Shown: positions 15,548 through 22,840 of the stretch, piece after piece
How the letters are laid out: every line of letters begins with the position of its first letter
Position numbering within the stretch: the stretch's first letter is position 1
DNA from: Paenibacillus sp. oral taxon 786 str. D14
GTDB taxonomy: Bacteria; Bacillota; Bacilli; Paenibacillales; Paenibacillaceae
Reading direction: 5' to 3'
DNA length: 22,947 nucleotides
NCBI RefSeq assembly: GCF_000159955.1
Contig: NZ_GG695970.1
Span: 498,938 to 521,884 of the forward strand
Notes under the pieces: model-generated
What the model was told of the DNA's origin: nothing
The model's input: the letters and a program-made list of their open reading frames with translations, nothing else
Database searches by the model: none
Position numbers and translations under genes: made by a program

Positions 15548-17242
15548 ATGTCGAGTAAACCTTGGCTGAAGTTCTACCCTGCTGAAGTACCACCGACCTA
15601 TGATTATCCGAAGCAAAATCTCGCCCACTTTTTAGAAGTTTCCGCTGCTCGTTTCCCCGAAGTGACAGCTCTGGAGTTCATGGGAAAAAAGATCAATTAC
15701 CGTACTCTGCTGAAACAGTCGTACCAATTTGCGAATGCCCTGCGAAAGCTGGGCATTCGCAAGGGGGACCGGGTGGCTATTATGCTGCCGAATTGCCCGC
15801 AGGCGGTGATCGCCTATTACGGGACACTGCTCATGGGCGGAATCGCCGTCATGACGAATCCGCTTTATATGCCCAGGGAGCTGGAGCATCAGCTCACCGA
15901 TGCGGGCGCACGCGTGATGGTGACGTTAGACCCGCTCGTGGAGCGGGTAAGGACAGCGACAAAGCTGCATCCGATGGAATATATCATCGCAACATCGATT
16001 AAGGACTATTTGCCTTTCCCCAAAAACATGCTGTATCCGATCAAAGCCAAAAAAGACGGCATGCTGGCTCATTTAAACTATAATGATCGCTTAATCGCCT
16101 TTCCGGCCTTTCTTGCCAGCGGCAGCTCTGAGCCCTGCCATGTGGAAGTGGATTCTGAACAGGATTTAGCGTTATTGCAATACACCGGCGGGACCACGGG
16201 CTTTGCCAAAGGGGTCATGCTGACGCACATGAATCTGGTGGCCAATACGATTCAAAACCAGCTCTGGTTTTACCGTGCTAGGCCGGCGAAGGAGAAGTAT
16301 TTGGCGGCGCTCCCTTTTTTCCATGTGTTTGGCATGACGGTGCTGTTAAATCAATCGGTTTCTTTAGGTGGGACTCTGCTGCTCATGCCTCGTTTTGAAA
16401 TTAATCAGGTGCTGCAGACGATCCATCTCAAGAAACCGACCGTATTTCCCGGCGCGCCAACGATGTACGTTGCGATTATTAATCACAAGGACGTAGCGGG
16501 GTACGATTTATCCTCGATTAATGTATGCGTCAGCGGTGCGGCTTCGTTGCCGCTTGAGGTCCAAACCCGGTTTGAGGAATTAACCGGCGGCAAGCTGATC
16601 GAGGGCTACGGATTGACCGAAGCGTCACCGGTCACGCATGCCAACAACATCTGGGGGATGCGGAAAACCGGATCGATCGGCATTCCGTTTCCCGATACCG
16701 ATGCGATGATCGTGCAGCCGGATACGCTGGAGGAGGTACCAGTTGGTGAAATCGGCGAGCTTGCCGTGCGGGGGCCCCAGGTGATGCGGGGGTACTGGAA
16801 CCGTCCGGAGGAAACGTACAAGACGCTGCGCGACGGCTGGCTGCTCACCGGTGATTTGGGGCGGATGGATGAAGACGGGTTCTTCTACATTTTGGATCGG
16901 CGCAAAGATTTGATCATTGCCGGAGGATATAACATTTATCCTCGTGAGGTCGAGGAGGTGTTGTTTGAGCATCCGGACGTGGAGGAGGCGATCGTGGCTG
17001 GTATCTTCGATCGATATCGCGGCGAGACGGTCAAAGCGTATATCGTCCTGAAAGAAGGTGCAACACCGGACGAGGAAGGCATCAAACGCTGGTGCAAGGA
17101 GAAGCTCGCTGCCTATAAAGTGCCGAAAGTTTACGAATTTCGGGATAGTCTTCCGAAAACGTTGGCCGGCAAAGTGCTGCGCCGTAGGCTCGTGGAGGAG
17201 GAAGCGGAGCGTCAGAATCCGCCTCAAGCGAAAGAGAAGTAA
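15548..17242 (+). CDS. lcfA: Long-chain fatty acid-CoA ligase
   Basis: This 564-aa AMP-binding acyl-CoA synthetase activates free fatty acids with ATP and CoA. The start is ATG 15548 with GGGAGG 8 nt upstream; the TTG at 15524 lacks a site. Motifs are the P-loop YTGGTTGFAKGVMLTH (from residue 212), EGYGLTEASPVTH, GWLLTGDLGRMDEDGFFYI (Asp436) and DRRKDLIIAGGYNIYPREVEE. The C-terminal PKTLAGKVLRR carries the adenylation Lys542. It is close to B. subtilis LcfA in length and sequence. In B. subtilis lcfA leads the fadR-fadB-etfBA operon; here it sits instead at the tail of fadFNAE, a rearranged regulon. It provides the acyl-CoA that induces the locus through FadR. Confidence 0.95.
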   Translation: MSSKPWLKFYPAEVPPTYDYPKQNLAHFLEVSAARFPEVTALEFMGKKINYRTLLKQSYQFANALRKLGIRKGDRVAIMLPNCPQAVIAYYGTLLMGGIAVMTNPLYMPRELEHQLTDAGARVMVTLDPLVERVRTATKLHPMEYIIATSIKDYLPFPKNMLYPIKAKKDGMLAHLNYNDRLIAFPAFLASGSSEPCHVEVDSEQDLALLQYTGGTTGFAKGVMLTHMNLVANTIQNQLWFYRARPAKEKYLAALPFFHVFGMTVLLNQSVSLGGTLLLMPRFEINQVLQTIHLKKPTVFPGAPTMYVAIINHKDVAGYDLSSINVCVSGAASLPLEVQTRFEELTGGKLIEGYGLTEASPVTHANNIWGMRKTGSIGIPFPDTDAMIVQPDTLEEVPVGEIGELAVRGPQVMRGYWNRPEETYKTLRDGWLLTGDLGRMDEDGFFYILDRRKDLIIAGGYNIYPREVEEVLFEHPDVEEAIVAGIFDRYRGETVKAYIVLKEGATPDEEGIKRWCKEKLAAYKVPKVYEFRDSLPKTLAGKVLRRRLVEEEAERQNPPQAKEK

Positions 17243-17311
17243 CCGTTGATGCGCCTAACCCGATACAGGATAGGGGGGCTGAGTCAGCGGGATGAACGGA
17301 GGTTATCTAAA

Positions 17312-17728
17312 ATGAAAGCGGATTCAGAAGAGCTGCAGCAACGTTTGGCGTTGTGGAATCAGGCGGCGATTGGCTCATTTGTAGATTATCTCGGCTGCCA
17401 AGTGGTCGAAGCGAATGAGCAGCGGGTTGTGATACGCCTTCAGATTCAGCCGCATCATTTGAACTTGATCGGCATCGTCCATGGCGGTGTCCACGCGACG
17501 ATGATCGATTCGGCGATGGGACTGCTGGCGATGATCGCCAAACCGGAAGCCAGTGTGGTGACAACCAATTTGAACCTGAATTACGTCACCAAAGCCGTAA
17601 AGGGGTCGATCACCGTGACCGCCGAACTGGTTCACGTATCGCACAAATCGGTCACCACGATGGCCTATGCCCGTCTGGATCAAGGCGAAATCTGTGCATT
17701 TGGAACAGGAACGTTCCGCGTGACCTGA
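17312..17728 (+). CDS. PaaI-family hotdog thioesterase
   Basis: This 138-aa single hotdog domain is of the PaaI/YbgC-like acyl-CoA thioesterase group. It shows HGGVHATMIDSAMG (His57, Asp66), the family signature in which the Asp is the usual catalytic or water-activating residue. The start ATG 17312 follows CGGAGG by 9 nt; an upstream TTG/ATG pair at 17246/17249 has no site. It follows lcfA by 69 nt with no terminator between, so it is probably the last gene of the beta-oxidation operon. Substrate is unknown; hydrolysis of acyl-CoA or of a side product, to recover CoA, is the usual suggestion for such neighbours. Confidence 0.88.
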   Translation: MKADSEELQQRLALWNQAAIGSFVDYLGCQVVEANEQRVVIRLQIQPHHLNLIGIVHGGVHATMIDSAMGLLAMIAKPEASVVTTNLNLNYVTKAVKGSITVTAELVHVSHKSVTTMAYARLDQGEICAFGTGTFRVT

Positions 17729-17756
17729 CGGCTTGGGTGGATACCTGCGCAGGGAG

Positions 17757-17806
17757 TCCTCTTAACGCATATGGTGAATAAACACAAGGCATATGCGTTA
17801 GGAGGA
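17757..17806 (+). promoter_or_regulatory. Hairpin that buries the ribosome binding site of the glycosyltransferase gene
   Basis: TCCTCTTAACGCATATG (17757-17773) pairs with CATATGCGTTAGGAGGA (17790-17806): 17 pairs, one of them T-G, with a 16-nt loop. The whole Shine-Dalgarno GGAGGA (17801-17806) is in the right arm, 4 nt before ATG 17811. There is no T-tract, so it is not a normal terminator. As RNA it should block translation until opened; as DNA, the TAACGCATATG/CATATGCGTTA halves could also be an operator. Confidence 0.72.
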
Positions 17807-17810
17807 GCCT

Positions 17811-18887
17811 ATGAATATTTTGATGGTAGCGCCCGAGCAGATTCCGGTTCCCGGTAACGGCTCGGTAGAGATCAGCATGCTGGCCATCGCCAAGCAATTG
17901 GCTTTGAATCATCGAGTTACGCTGATCAGCAGAAAGGCCCGAAACTTGCCCAACGTAAGCCGGATGGGGAACTTAACGATCGTCCGCTTAAGCAGCGGAA
18001 GTTCCAGCAAGTATATTGCATCCGTTTTGCGTTACTTAAAAGGGAGACGTTATGACCTGATTCAGGTCGATAATCGTCCGCATTATATGGCTAAGATCAA
18101 GGCGGCGTTTCCCCATACTCCGGTCACGCTGTTCCTGCATTCGCTTACGTTTGTGAAACCCACCTCCAAAGTGAACGAAAGTCTGGGCCGAGCCGACTTG
18201 ATCATTGCCAACAGCGAATCGCTTAAAGCGAATTTAGCCGCGCGTTTCCCAAGGCATGCGGGGAAACTCCGCAAGGTGCATCTAGGTGTAGACACCGCTC
18301 GGTTTAGCCCGGCAGGCGGACAAAGCGGGCGTTCCGGCACTTTTCGCGTCTTGTTCGCAGGTCGGGTGATTCCACGAAAAGGTGTTCCGGTTCTGATCCG
18401 GGCCATCAGTCGTGTACGCAAGGAATATGGGGCGGTAAGCTTGACCGTTGTTGGCGGCGGCAAACCGGGGTACTTACGGGAACTCAAGCGTTTGGCAAGG
18501 GCGAAGGGTGTGCCGGTCAAATTTACCGGTAAAATTCCACATCGTTCCATTCATCGCAAGTTCCGGCAGGCCGATCTGTTTGCGTGCCCTTCCCAGGAGC
18601 ATGAAGCGTTTGGTCTGGTGAATTTGGAAGCGATGGCATCCGGACTTCCCGTCGTCGCATCCAATATCGGCGGGATTGGAGAGATCGTCAAACATGGTTC
18701 GAATGGCTACCTGGTGGATGCCTACCGCAACCCCGAAGAGCATGCGAAGTGGATTCTGAAGCTGGCTCGGGATCGGGAGCTGACCGCTAGAATGTCCAGA
18801 CAAGCGCGGAAGGACGCTGTGGAGAAGTTCGGATGGAAGCAAACCGCCAAGAAGCTGATCGGGATCTACCGGCAGTTTGGTTCATAA
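17811..18887 (+). CDS. Group 1 (GT4) glycosyltransferase, spore coat CotSA-like
   Basis: This 358-aa GT-B fold enzyme resembles B. subtilis CotSA (YtxN), a spore coat glycosyltransferase. The N-terminal domain starts MNILMVAPEQIPVPGNGSVE (the donor/acceptor loop region) and includes YDLIQVDNRPHYMAKIK, comparable to CotSA's VHVCNRPSW. The C-terminal donor-binding domain shows FAGRVIPRKGVPVLIRAI, the QADLFACPSQEHEAFGLVNL EX7E region (EAFGLVNLE), and MASGLPVVASNIGGIGEIV. There is no signal peptide. Its ribosome binding site is sequestered in a long hairpin. It is convergent with a YheC/D-type ATP-grasp gene, also a coat-associated family, so a coat or spore-surface glycan role is likely but inferred. 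The sugar and acceptor are not known. Confidence 0.85.
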   Translation: MNILMVAPEQIPVPGNGSVEISMLAIAKQLALNHRVTLISRKARNLPNVSRMGNLTIVRLSSGSSSKYIASVLRYLKGRRYDLIQVDNRPHYMAKIKAAFPHTPVTLFLHSLTFVKPTSKVNESLGRADLIIANSESLKANLAARFPRHAGKLRKVHLGVDTARFSPAGGQSGRSGTFRVLFAGRVIPRKGVPVLIRAISRVRKEYGAVSLTVVGGGKPGYLRELKRLARAKGVPVKFTGKIPHRSIHRKFRQADLFACPSQEHEAFGLVNLEAMASGLPVVASNIGGIGEIVKHGSNGYLVDAYRNPEEHAKWILKLARDRELTARMSRQARKDAVEKFGWKQTAKKLIGIYRQFGS

Positions 18888-18902
18888 ACCCTACCCAATC
18901 AA

Positions 18903-18953
18903 AAACGGACGAGAGGATGCCCTATGGGCAAGCCTCCGTCCGTTTATCATTTT
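18903..18953. terminator. Bidirectional terminator between convergent genes
   Basis: AAACGGACG (18903-18911) pairs with CGTCCGTTT (18937-18945), extended by AGG/CCT and an inner TGCCC/GGGCA hairpin. Plus-strand continuation is ATCATTTTTATTT. Minus-strand continuation is TTTTTGATT. Confidence 0.82.
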
Positions 18954-19729
18954 TATTTACGCTTGTATTTGCCATAAGCGCGGGCATATTTCATGATCGT
19001 GCGGAAGATGCTCTTGGCCTTCAGCTTACGGAAGATGAACGGATCCGGCGCGGTATTTACCTCTAGAATCCAAGGCCGAAGCTTCTGGTCAATCGCCACA
19101 TCTACGCCGATTTCGCGAAGACCGGGGAAGCTCTTCTTTAAGTGATTGGCAATGTCCTCCCCAAAGTTTCCCAGCATGCTGGTATAAGACTTGAGCCGCG
19201 ATCCCTTCAAATAAGGAGAGAGCAGCTTTTCTACCGACACAAGCTTCCCATCGTTGTGATAATTGGTGACGATCTTCTTCGGATGGGCCAGTCTGCCAAT
19301 CATGCCGGTCGTCTTCCAAACCTTCTGCGGGGTACGCTGCACCATGACACGCAGGTCGAAGCGGCGCTGATCGTATTTGAGCAGCTCAATGCCTTGCTGA
19401 ACGAGATAACGACCTTTCAGCTTATGTTTTCGAATCGAGCGATAGAGTTCATCCACCGAATTATGAGTTCTAATCTTCTTGTCAAGTTGGTATTGGTAGA
19501 TCCCGTGTCTGGAGTGAGGTTTATATTCGACCCGCATGACGCCTTTTCCCCAAGTGCCGTTCACTGGTTTGACGTAGACCATCTGATATCTCATCAGCAT
19601 ACTATGCAAATTCTCTTTATTAAAGCGATGCGTTTCGGGGAGATAGCTCCGTAATGTTTTGCTTTGCATCAACGCTTCATTTTTTTTAAGCTTGCTTGTG
19701 ATATGACGCGGGTGACGGGCAGTTTTCAT
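18953..19729 (-). CDS. YheC/YheD-family ATP-grasp protein, endospore coat-associated type
   Basis: This 258-aa protein starts at ATG 19729 (AAAGGGGA 9 nt upstream); the longer frame to 19801 lacks a site. It is an ATP-grasp ligase-like domain of the YheC/D family. Signs are YVKPVNGTWGKGVMRVEY (ATP-binding lysine and glycine-rich loop), YLVQQGIELLKYDQRRFDLRVMVQR (grasp core and DLR), GRLAHPKKIVTNYHNDGK, and the metal-binding end LRPWILEVNTAPDP. B. subtilis members are spore coat-associated, but their reaction is not established. The protein is very basic at its C-terminus (YARAYGKYKRK). It lacks the long N-terminal region of full YheC/D (450 aa or so), so it is a short-form member. A peptide- or amino-acid-ligase role is a family guess only. 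Confidence 0.88.
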   Translation of the reverse strand: MKTARHPRHITSKLKKNEALMQSKTLRSYLPETHRFNKENLHSMLMRYQMVYVKPVNGTWGKGVMRVEYKPHSRHGIYQYQLDKKIRTHNSVDELYRSIRKHKLKGRYLVQQGIELLKYDQRRFDLRVMVQRTPQKVWKTTGMIGRLAHPKKIVTNYHNDGKLVSVEKLLSPYLKGSRLKSYTSMLGNFGEDIANHLKKSFPGLREIGVDVAIDQKLRPWILEVNTAPDPFIFRKLKAKSIFRTIMKYARAYGKYKRK

Positions 19730-19828
19730 GAATACTGTTCCCCTTTGAGATGTTTTTATGGTAATGTATTCCGCCTTCATGGAAAAGGGAAAGATGATCA
19801 CCTACCCGCCCTGAAAATAGACAGAAGA

Positions 19829-19858
19829 TTGACCTCAATTAGTTTGTTAGCATATAAT
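19829..19858 (+). promoter_or_regulatory. Sigma-A promoter of the MarR-MFS operon
   Basis: TTGACC (19829-19834), an 18-nt spacer and perfect TATAAT (19853-19858). The transcript would start near 19865, inside the inverted repeat at 19858-19869. Confidence 0.8.
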
Positions 19859-19869
19859 TGTCGTGACAA
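19858..19869. promoter_or_regulatory. Probable MarR operator
   Basis: TTGTC-GT-GACAA is an inverted repeat directly downstream of the -10 box, of the size and TTGTC/GACAA type common for MarR-family repressors. A second TTGT lies 16 nt upstream (19844). It implies autorepression of the marR-MFS pair. Confidence 0.6.
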
Positions 19870-19893
19870 CTATTAAAGCAGGTGTGACTCAAA

Positions 19894-20355
19894 GTGACAA
19901 GTGACCACTCACGGAGCGAGCTGGCCGTCGGATTTATCATGGGTGTGGCCTATCGGAAAATCTCTGCCTTACTGCAGCATCGGCTGAAGGATTATGACAT
20001 TACGCCGGAGCAATGGTCCGTGCTTCATCAGATCTATCAGTCGGATGGCTTAATTCAGAAAGAAATCGCGGATCGAAGCGGAAAGGACAAGCCAACGACC
20101 ACCCGAATTATCGATTTGCTGGAAAGCAAGGGACTTGTTCGCAAGCAAGCGGGGAAGCGCGATCGAAGATCGTTCCTCGTGTTCAGCACGGAGCGGGGAA
20201 AAGAGCTGATCCGCGAAACCTTGCCCATAGAACGGAGTGTGACCGAAGAGGTCAAGCGGATCATGGATGCGGAGGAATACGAGAAGCTCATGGAGCTGCT
20301 CCAGCGAATTAATCGGCATTTCAGCGATCCAATGCAAAGTATAACATCCAAGTAG
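19894..20355 (+). CDS. MarR-family transcriptional regulator
   Basis: This is a 153-aa winged-helix repressor. It starts with GTG 19894, with AGGTG about 9 nt upstream. The DNA-binding part runs QWSVLHQIYQSDGLIQKEIA, then DRSGKDKPTTTRIIDLLESK (recognition helix), then GLVRKQAGKRDRRSFLVFST (wing with the conserved DRR). It has no Cys of the OhrR redox type, so it should respond to a small-molecule ligand. It precedes an MFS exporter gene by 15 nt, like the B. subtilis ywoH-ywoG or yusO-yusP pairs, and is expected to repress both genes through the inverted repeat at 19858-19869. The inducer is unknown. Confidence 0.92.
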   Translation: MTSDHSRSELAVGFIMGVAYRKISALLQHRLKDYDITPEQWSVLHQIYQSDGLIQKEIADRSGKDKPTTTRIIDLLESKGLVRKQAGKRDRRSFLVFSTERGKELIRETLPIERSVTEEVKRIMDAEEYEKLMELLQRINRHFSDPMQSITSK

Positions 20356-20370
20356 ATTAGAGGCGAAGAA

Positions 20371-21645
20371 ATGAATTTATACAAAGAATCTGACCGATTA
20401 TGGACGAGATCGTTTATATCATTAACGATCTCTGCTTTTTTGTTGTTTTTGAATTTGCAAATGCTGTTATCTTCTCTTTCGTCCTATGCCAAAAACGAAC
20501 TTGCGGCCAGCGATTTGGAGGTCAGTCTCGTGACCAGCATATTCGCCGTATCCGCGATCCTGACCCGTTTTCTCGCGGCGGCGATGCTGCGGAAATTTTC
20601 ACCTAATGTTCTGCTGTTCGCCGGCTTGATCATTGCGGCAATCATGACCGAGTTAAATGATTGGGTGGGTTCGGTTGGAGGTTTGCTGCTGGTGCGGGCC
20701 GGGTATGGGTTTGGCTTTGGGATCGGCAGCACGATATTGCCTACGCTGGTGTCACGGATCATTCCGCCATCCCGTATGGGGGAAGGCATCGGATATTTCG
20801 GCTTGTCCAGCAGCTTGGCCATGTCGATCGGCCCAATGATCGGCTTAAATTTGCTGCAGAAGTTCGGTTTTGGTACATTGACCTTGTCGGGGACAATGGC
20901 CGTCTTGGTGGTGATCCCGCTGTTGCTGCTCACCCGGGCACTTCCGAGGAGTAATAATTTGAAGTTAACTGAAATGAAGACGACGCCGGGAGCCGGCGAC
21001 TCGACCCCTAAGCGTCGTGCGCCGTTTAACCGTAAACTCCTGTTTCCGGCTTTTCTTAATACGTTATTGTCGATTACATACAGCGGATTGTTAAGCTTTA
21101 TCGCTTTATTCGGCGAATTTCTTCACCTTGAACAGGTGGGGTTATTCTTCTTGTTTAATGCGGTGACTGTAATCATCATACGTCCGATCTCCGGCAGGAT
21201 CTTTGATGCGAAGGGCCATGTGGCCGTCTTGATCCCGGCTGCGCTGCTTGTTGTCGCGAGCATGGTTGTCTTGTCGTTCACCCAGTCGTTGCCGATGCTG
21301 ATTGTTTCGGCGCTGCTGTACGGACTTGGCTTCGGGGCGACCCAGCCCACGCTGCAGGCTTGGATGCTGCGAACCAGCACACCGGAGCAATATGGAGTAG
21401 CGAACAGCATGTTTTTTAATACTACGGATTTTGGCGTCGCCATTGGTGCAATCATTCTAGGGGCTATCGCATCTGCCACGGATTATGCGGTGATGTACCG
21501 TTATTCAGCCGGGGTCATGGGGTTGTTCCTGGTCGTTTACGTTGCGTCGCATTTTTTGGTGAATAAGCGGTTTTCCACGAAGAATTATCCGGCAGATCGC
21601 GCTGCGGGTTCCGCCTCTGAGGCGAAAGCAAGCAGTACGAACTAA
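20371..21645 (+). CDS. MFS efflux transporter, YwoG-like
   Basis: This 424-aa protein has about 12 hydrophobic segments, with the usual cytoplasmic loop in the middle (about residues 190-220, RALPRSNNLKLTEMK and TPKRRAPFNRK). Helix 4-5 has VRAGYGFGFGIGSTILPTLVS and PPSRMGEGIGYFGLSSSLAMSIGPMIG (split here for length), typical of DHA1-type drug exporters. The second half shows GRIFDAKGHV and GLGFGATQPTLQAWMLR, then NSMFFNTTDFGVAIGAIILG, as in YwoG relatives. The ribosome binding site is weak (AGAGGCGAAGAA), so it may depend on coupling to the marR gene 15 nt upstream. The substrate is not predictable. Its stop codon is only 8 nt from that of the convergent SDR gene. Confidence 0.9.
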   Translation: MNLYKESDRLWTRSFISLTISAFLLFLNLQMLLSSLSSYAKNELAASDLEVSLVTSIFAVSAILTRFLAAAMLRKFSPNVLLFAGLIIAAIMTELNDWVGSVGGLLLVRAGYGFGFGIGSTILPTLVSRIIPPSRMGEGIGYFGLSSSLAMSIGPMIGLNLLQKFGFGTLTLSGTMAVLVVIPLLLLTRALPRSNNLKLTEMKTTPGAGDSTPKRRAPFNRKLLFPAFLNTLLSITYSGLLSFIALFGEFLHLEQVGLFFLFNAVTVIIIRPISGRIFDAKGHVAVLIPAALLVVASMVVLSFTQSLPMLIVSALLYGLGFGATQPTLQAWMLRTSTPEQYGVANSMFFNTTDFGVAIGAIILGAIASATDYAVMYRYSAGVMGLFLVVYVASHFLVNKRFSTKNYPADRAAGSASEAKASSTN

Positions 21646-21653
21646 GGCAGCGG

Positions 21654-22511
21654 CTATTTCCCTTTGCGCGTTAACTCGGACAAGCGATCCCACTGTTCTT
21701 CCGTCACCTCGGCAAGATCGTTAAATTGTCCGGCCCCGCGCAGCCATTCACCGCCGTCAATCGTGACCACCTCACCGTTGATATAGCCGGCGGCATCCGA
21801 GACGAGGAAGGCGGCTAAGTCCGCCAGCTCTTCGGGGCGGCCGGTTCTCCCGAGTGGCACGCGTCCCAGCATTTTTGCCTCCAGCTCCGGTGTAGGGGAG
21901 AGGCGGGACCAGGCACCTTCCGTTGGAAACGGCCCGGGAGCGATCGCCACCTGACGGATCCCGTGAGGTGCCCACTCGACGGCTAGTGAGCGGGTCAGAG
22001 CGAGAACGCCAGCCTTGGCCGCGGCGGAGGGAACGACGTATCCCGATCCGGTCGAAGCGTAGGTCGTGACAATGTTCAGCATCGTTCCGGGCAACCGCTG
22101 TTCAATCCAACGTTTTCCTACCTCTAATGTCATGTAAAATGTACCGTGCAGCACGATGCCCAGCACCGCATTGACGGCATTGGGAGACAGACGTTCTGTC
22201 GGGCTGATAAAATTGCCGGCAGCGTTGTTGACAAGCACATCGATCCGTCCGAAATGACGCCAAACGGCATCTACGCAGTTATGGACTTGCCCGGGATCGC
22301 GAACATCACAGCGTTGCGGGAATACCTCACTGCCGTCAGCGGAGGATAGTTCTTCAGCAGCTTTTTCCAATACGTCTTCACGTCGACCGCAGATGGCGAC
22401 CTTAGCGCCGAGCTGCAAAAACCGACTGGCCATGGCCCGTCCTAACCCCGTACCGCCACCGGTGATCAGGATGACCTTATCCTTCAATAAATCTTTTGCG
22501 AACGCTTCCAT
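21654..22511 (-). CDS. fadH: SDR-family oxidoreductase, probable 2,4-dienoyl-CoA reductase
   Basis: This 285-aa short-chain dehydrogenase has the cofactor motif TGGGTGLG (residues 17-24), with CGRRE after beta 2 suggesting NADPH, and NNAAGNF (95-101). It lacks the usual YxxxK. Instead Tyr151 (TTYAS) and Ser162/Lys166 (PSAAAKAG) reproduce the spacing of mammalian mitochondrial 2,4-dienoyl-CoA reductase (Tyr199, Ser210, Lys214) and of B. subtilis FadH. Such enzymes reduce dienoyl-CoA so that unsaturated fatty acids can enter beta-oxidation. C-terminal YINGEVVTIDGGEWL is typical SDR; the last 30 residues (QFNDLAEVTEEQWDRLSELT) extend beyond FadH's length. GGGAG lies 9 nt before the ATG. It lies 4 kb from the fad operon. 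No FadR box was seen upstream. Confidence 0.85.
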   Translation of the reverse strand: MEAFAKDLLKDKVILITGGGTGLGRAMASRFLQLGAKVAICGRREDVLEKAAEELSSADGSEVFPQRCDVRDPGQVHNCVDAVWRHFGRIDVLVNNAAGNFISPTERLSPNAVNAVLGIVLHGTFYMTLEVGKRWIEQRLPGTMLNIVTTYASTGSGYVVPSAAAKAGVLALTRSLAVEWAPHGIRQVAIAPGPFPTEGAWSRLSPTPELEAKMLGRVPLGRTGRPEELADLAAFLVSDAAGYINGEVVTIDGGEWLRGAGQFNDLAEVTEEQWDRLSELTRKGK

Positions 22512-22610
22512 CTATTCACGCTCCCAGATTTCAAATCAACCTCTGTATCATGATATTCGCGCTTAAGGTTCATTATCCTGTAGCCTGGGAACGCTGATGG
22601 ACAATAAAAT

Positions 22611-22643
22611 ATCCGCAGCGGCCCCATAAGGAGCCCTGCGGAT
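22611..22643 (-). terminator. Intrinsic terminator after the 58-aa gene
   Basis: ATCCGCAG (22611-22618) pairs with CTGCGGAT (22636-22643), with an inner GGC/GCC and CC/GG extension and an ATAA loop. On the minus strand it continues ATTTTATTG. It lies 20 nt downstream of the small gene and before the SDR gene. Confidence 0.75.
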
Positions 22644-22663
22644 GGATCAACGAAAGAGGAAGG

Positions 22664-22840
22664 TTATTTCGTGGAATCCGTATCAGTGAACGGCACCGGT
22701 TTGGCCACCCATTCATCGGCCTCCGGCTCGATGTCGACTCCATTCTCAATCTTCTTTTTCTCGGCCAACGAATCCCCTTGTTCATTTAATTTGTTGCGCA
22801 GTTTGGCCTCATCGCGGGCTTGTTGATTCTGATGTTCCAT
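22664..22840 (-). CDS. Small hydrophilic protein of unknown function
   Basis: This 58-aa frame starts at ATG 22840 behind a strong AAGGAGG (7 nt spacing) and has its own terminator. It is highly charged: MEHQNQQARDEAKLRNKLNE predicts a helix, followed by an acidic segment (IENGVDIEPEADEW) and a polar tail (PVPFTDTDSTK). There is no Cys, membrane segment or signal peptide. The frame stays open to an ATG at 22915, adding 25 residues, but without a ribosome binding site. I do not recognise the family; small charged proteins of this style are common in spore formers. No function is proposed. Beyond it, 22841-22947 holds only its upstream region. Confidence 0.7.
   Translation of the reverse strand: MEHQNQQARDEAKLRNKLNEQGDSLAEKKKIENGVDIEPEADEWVAKPVPFTDTDSTK

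Noticed and set aside
16625..17227. 200-aa minus-strand ORF antisense to lcfA
   Set aside because: Same reason: shadow of a well-supported AMP-binding gene, with no ribosome binding site.
17744..17753. CCTGCGCAGG palindrome after the thioesterase gene as a terminator
   Set aside because: Only five pairs, no loop and no T-tract.
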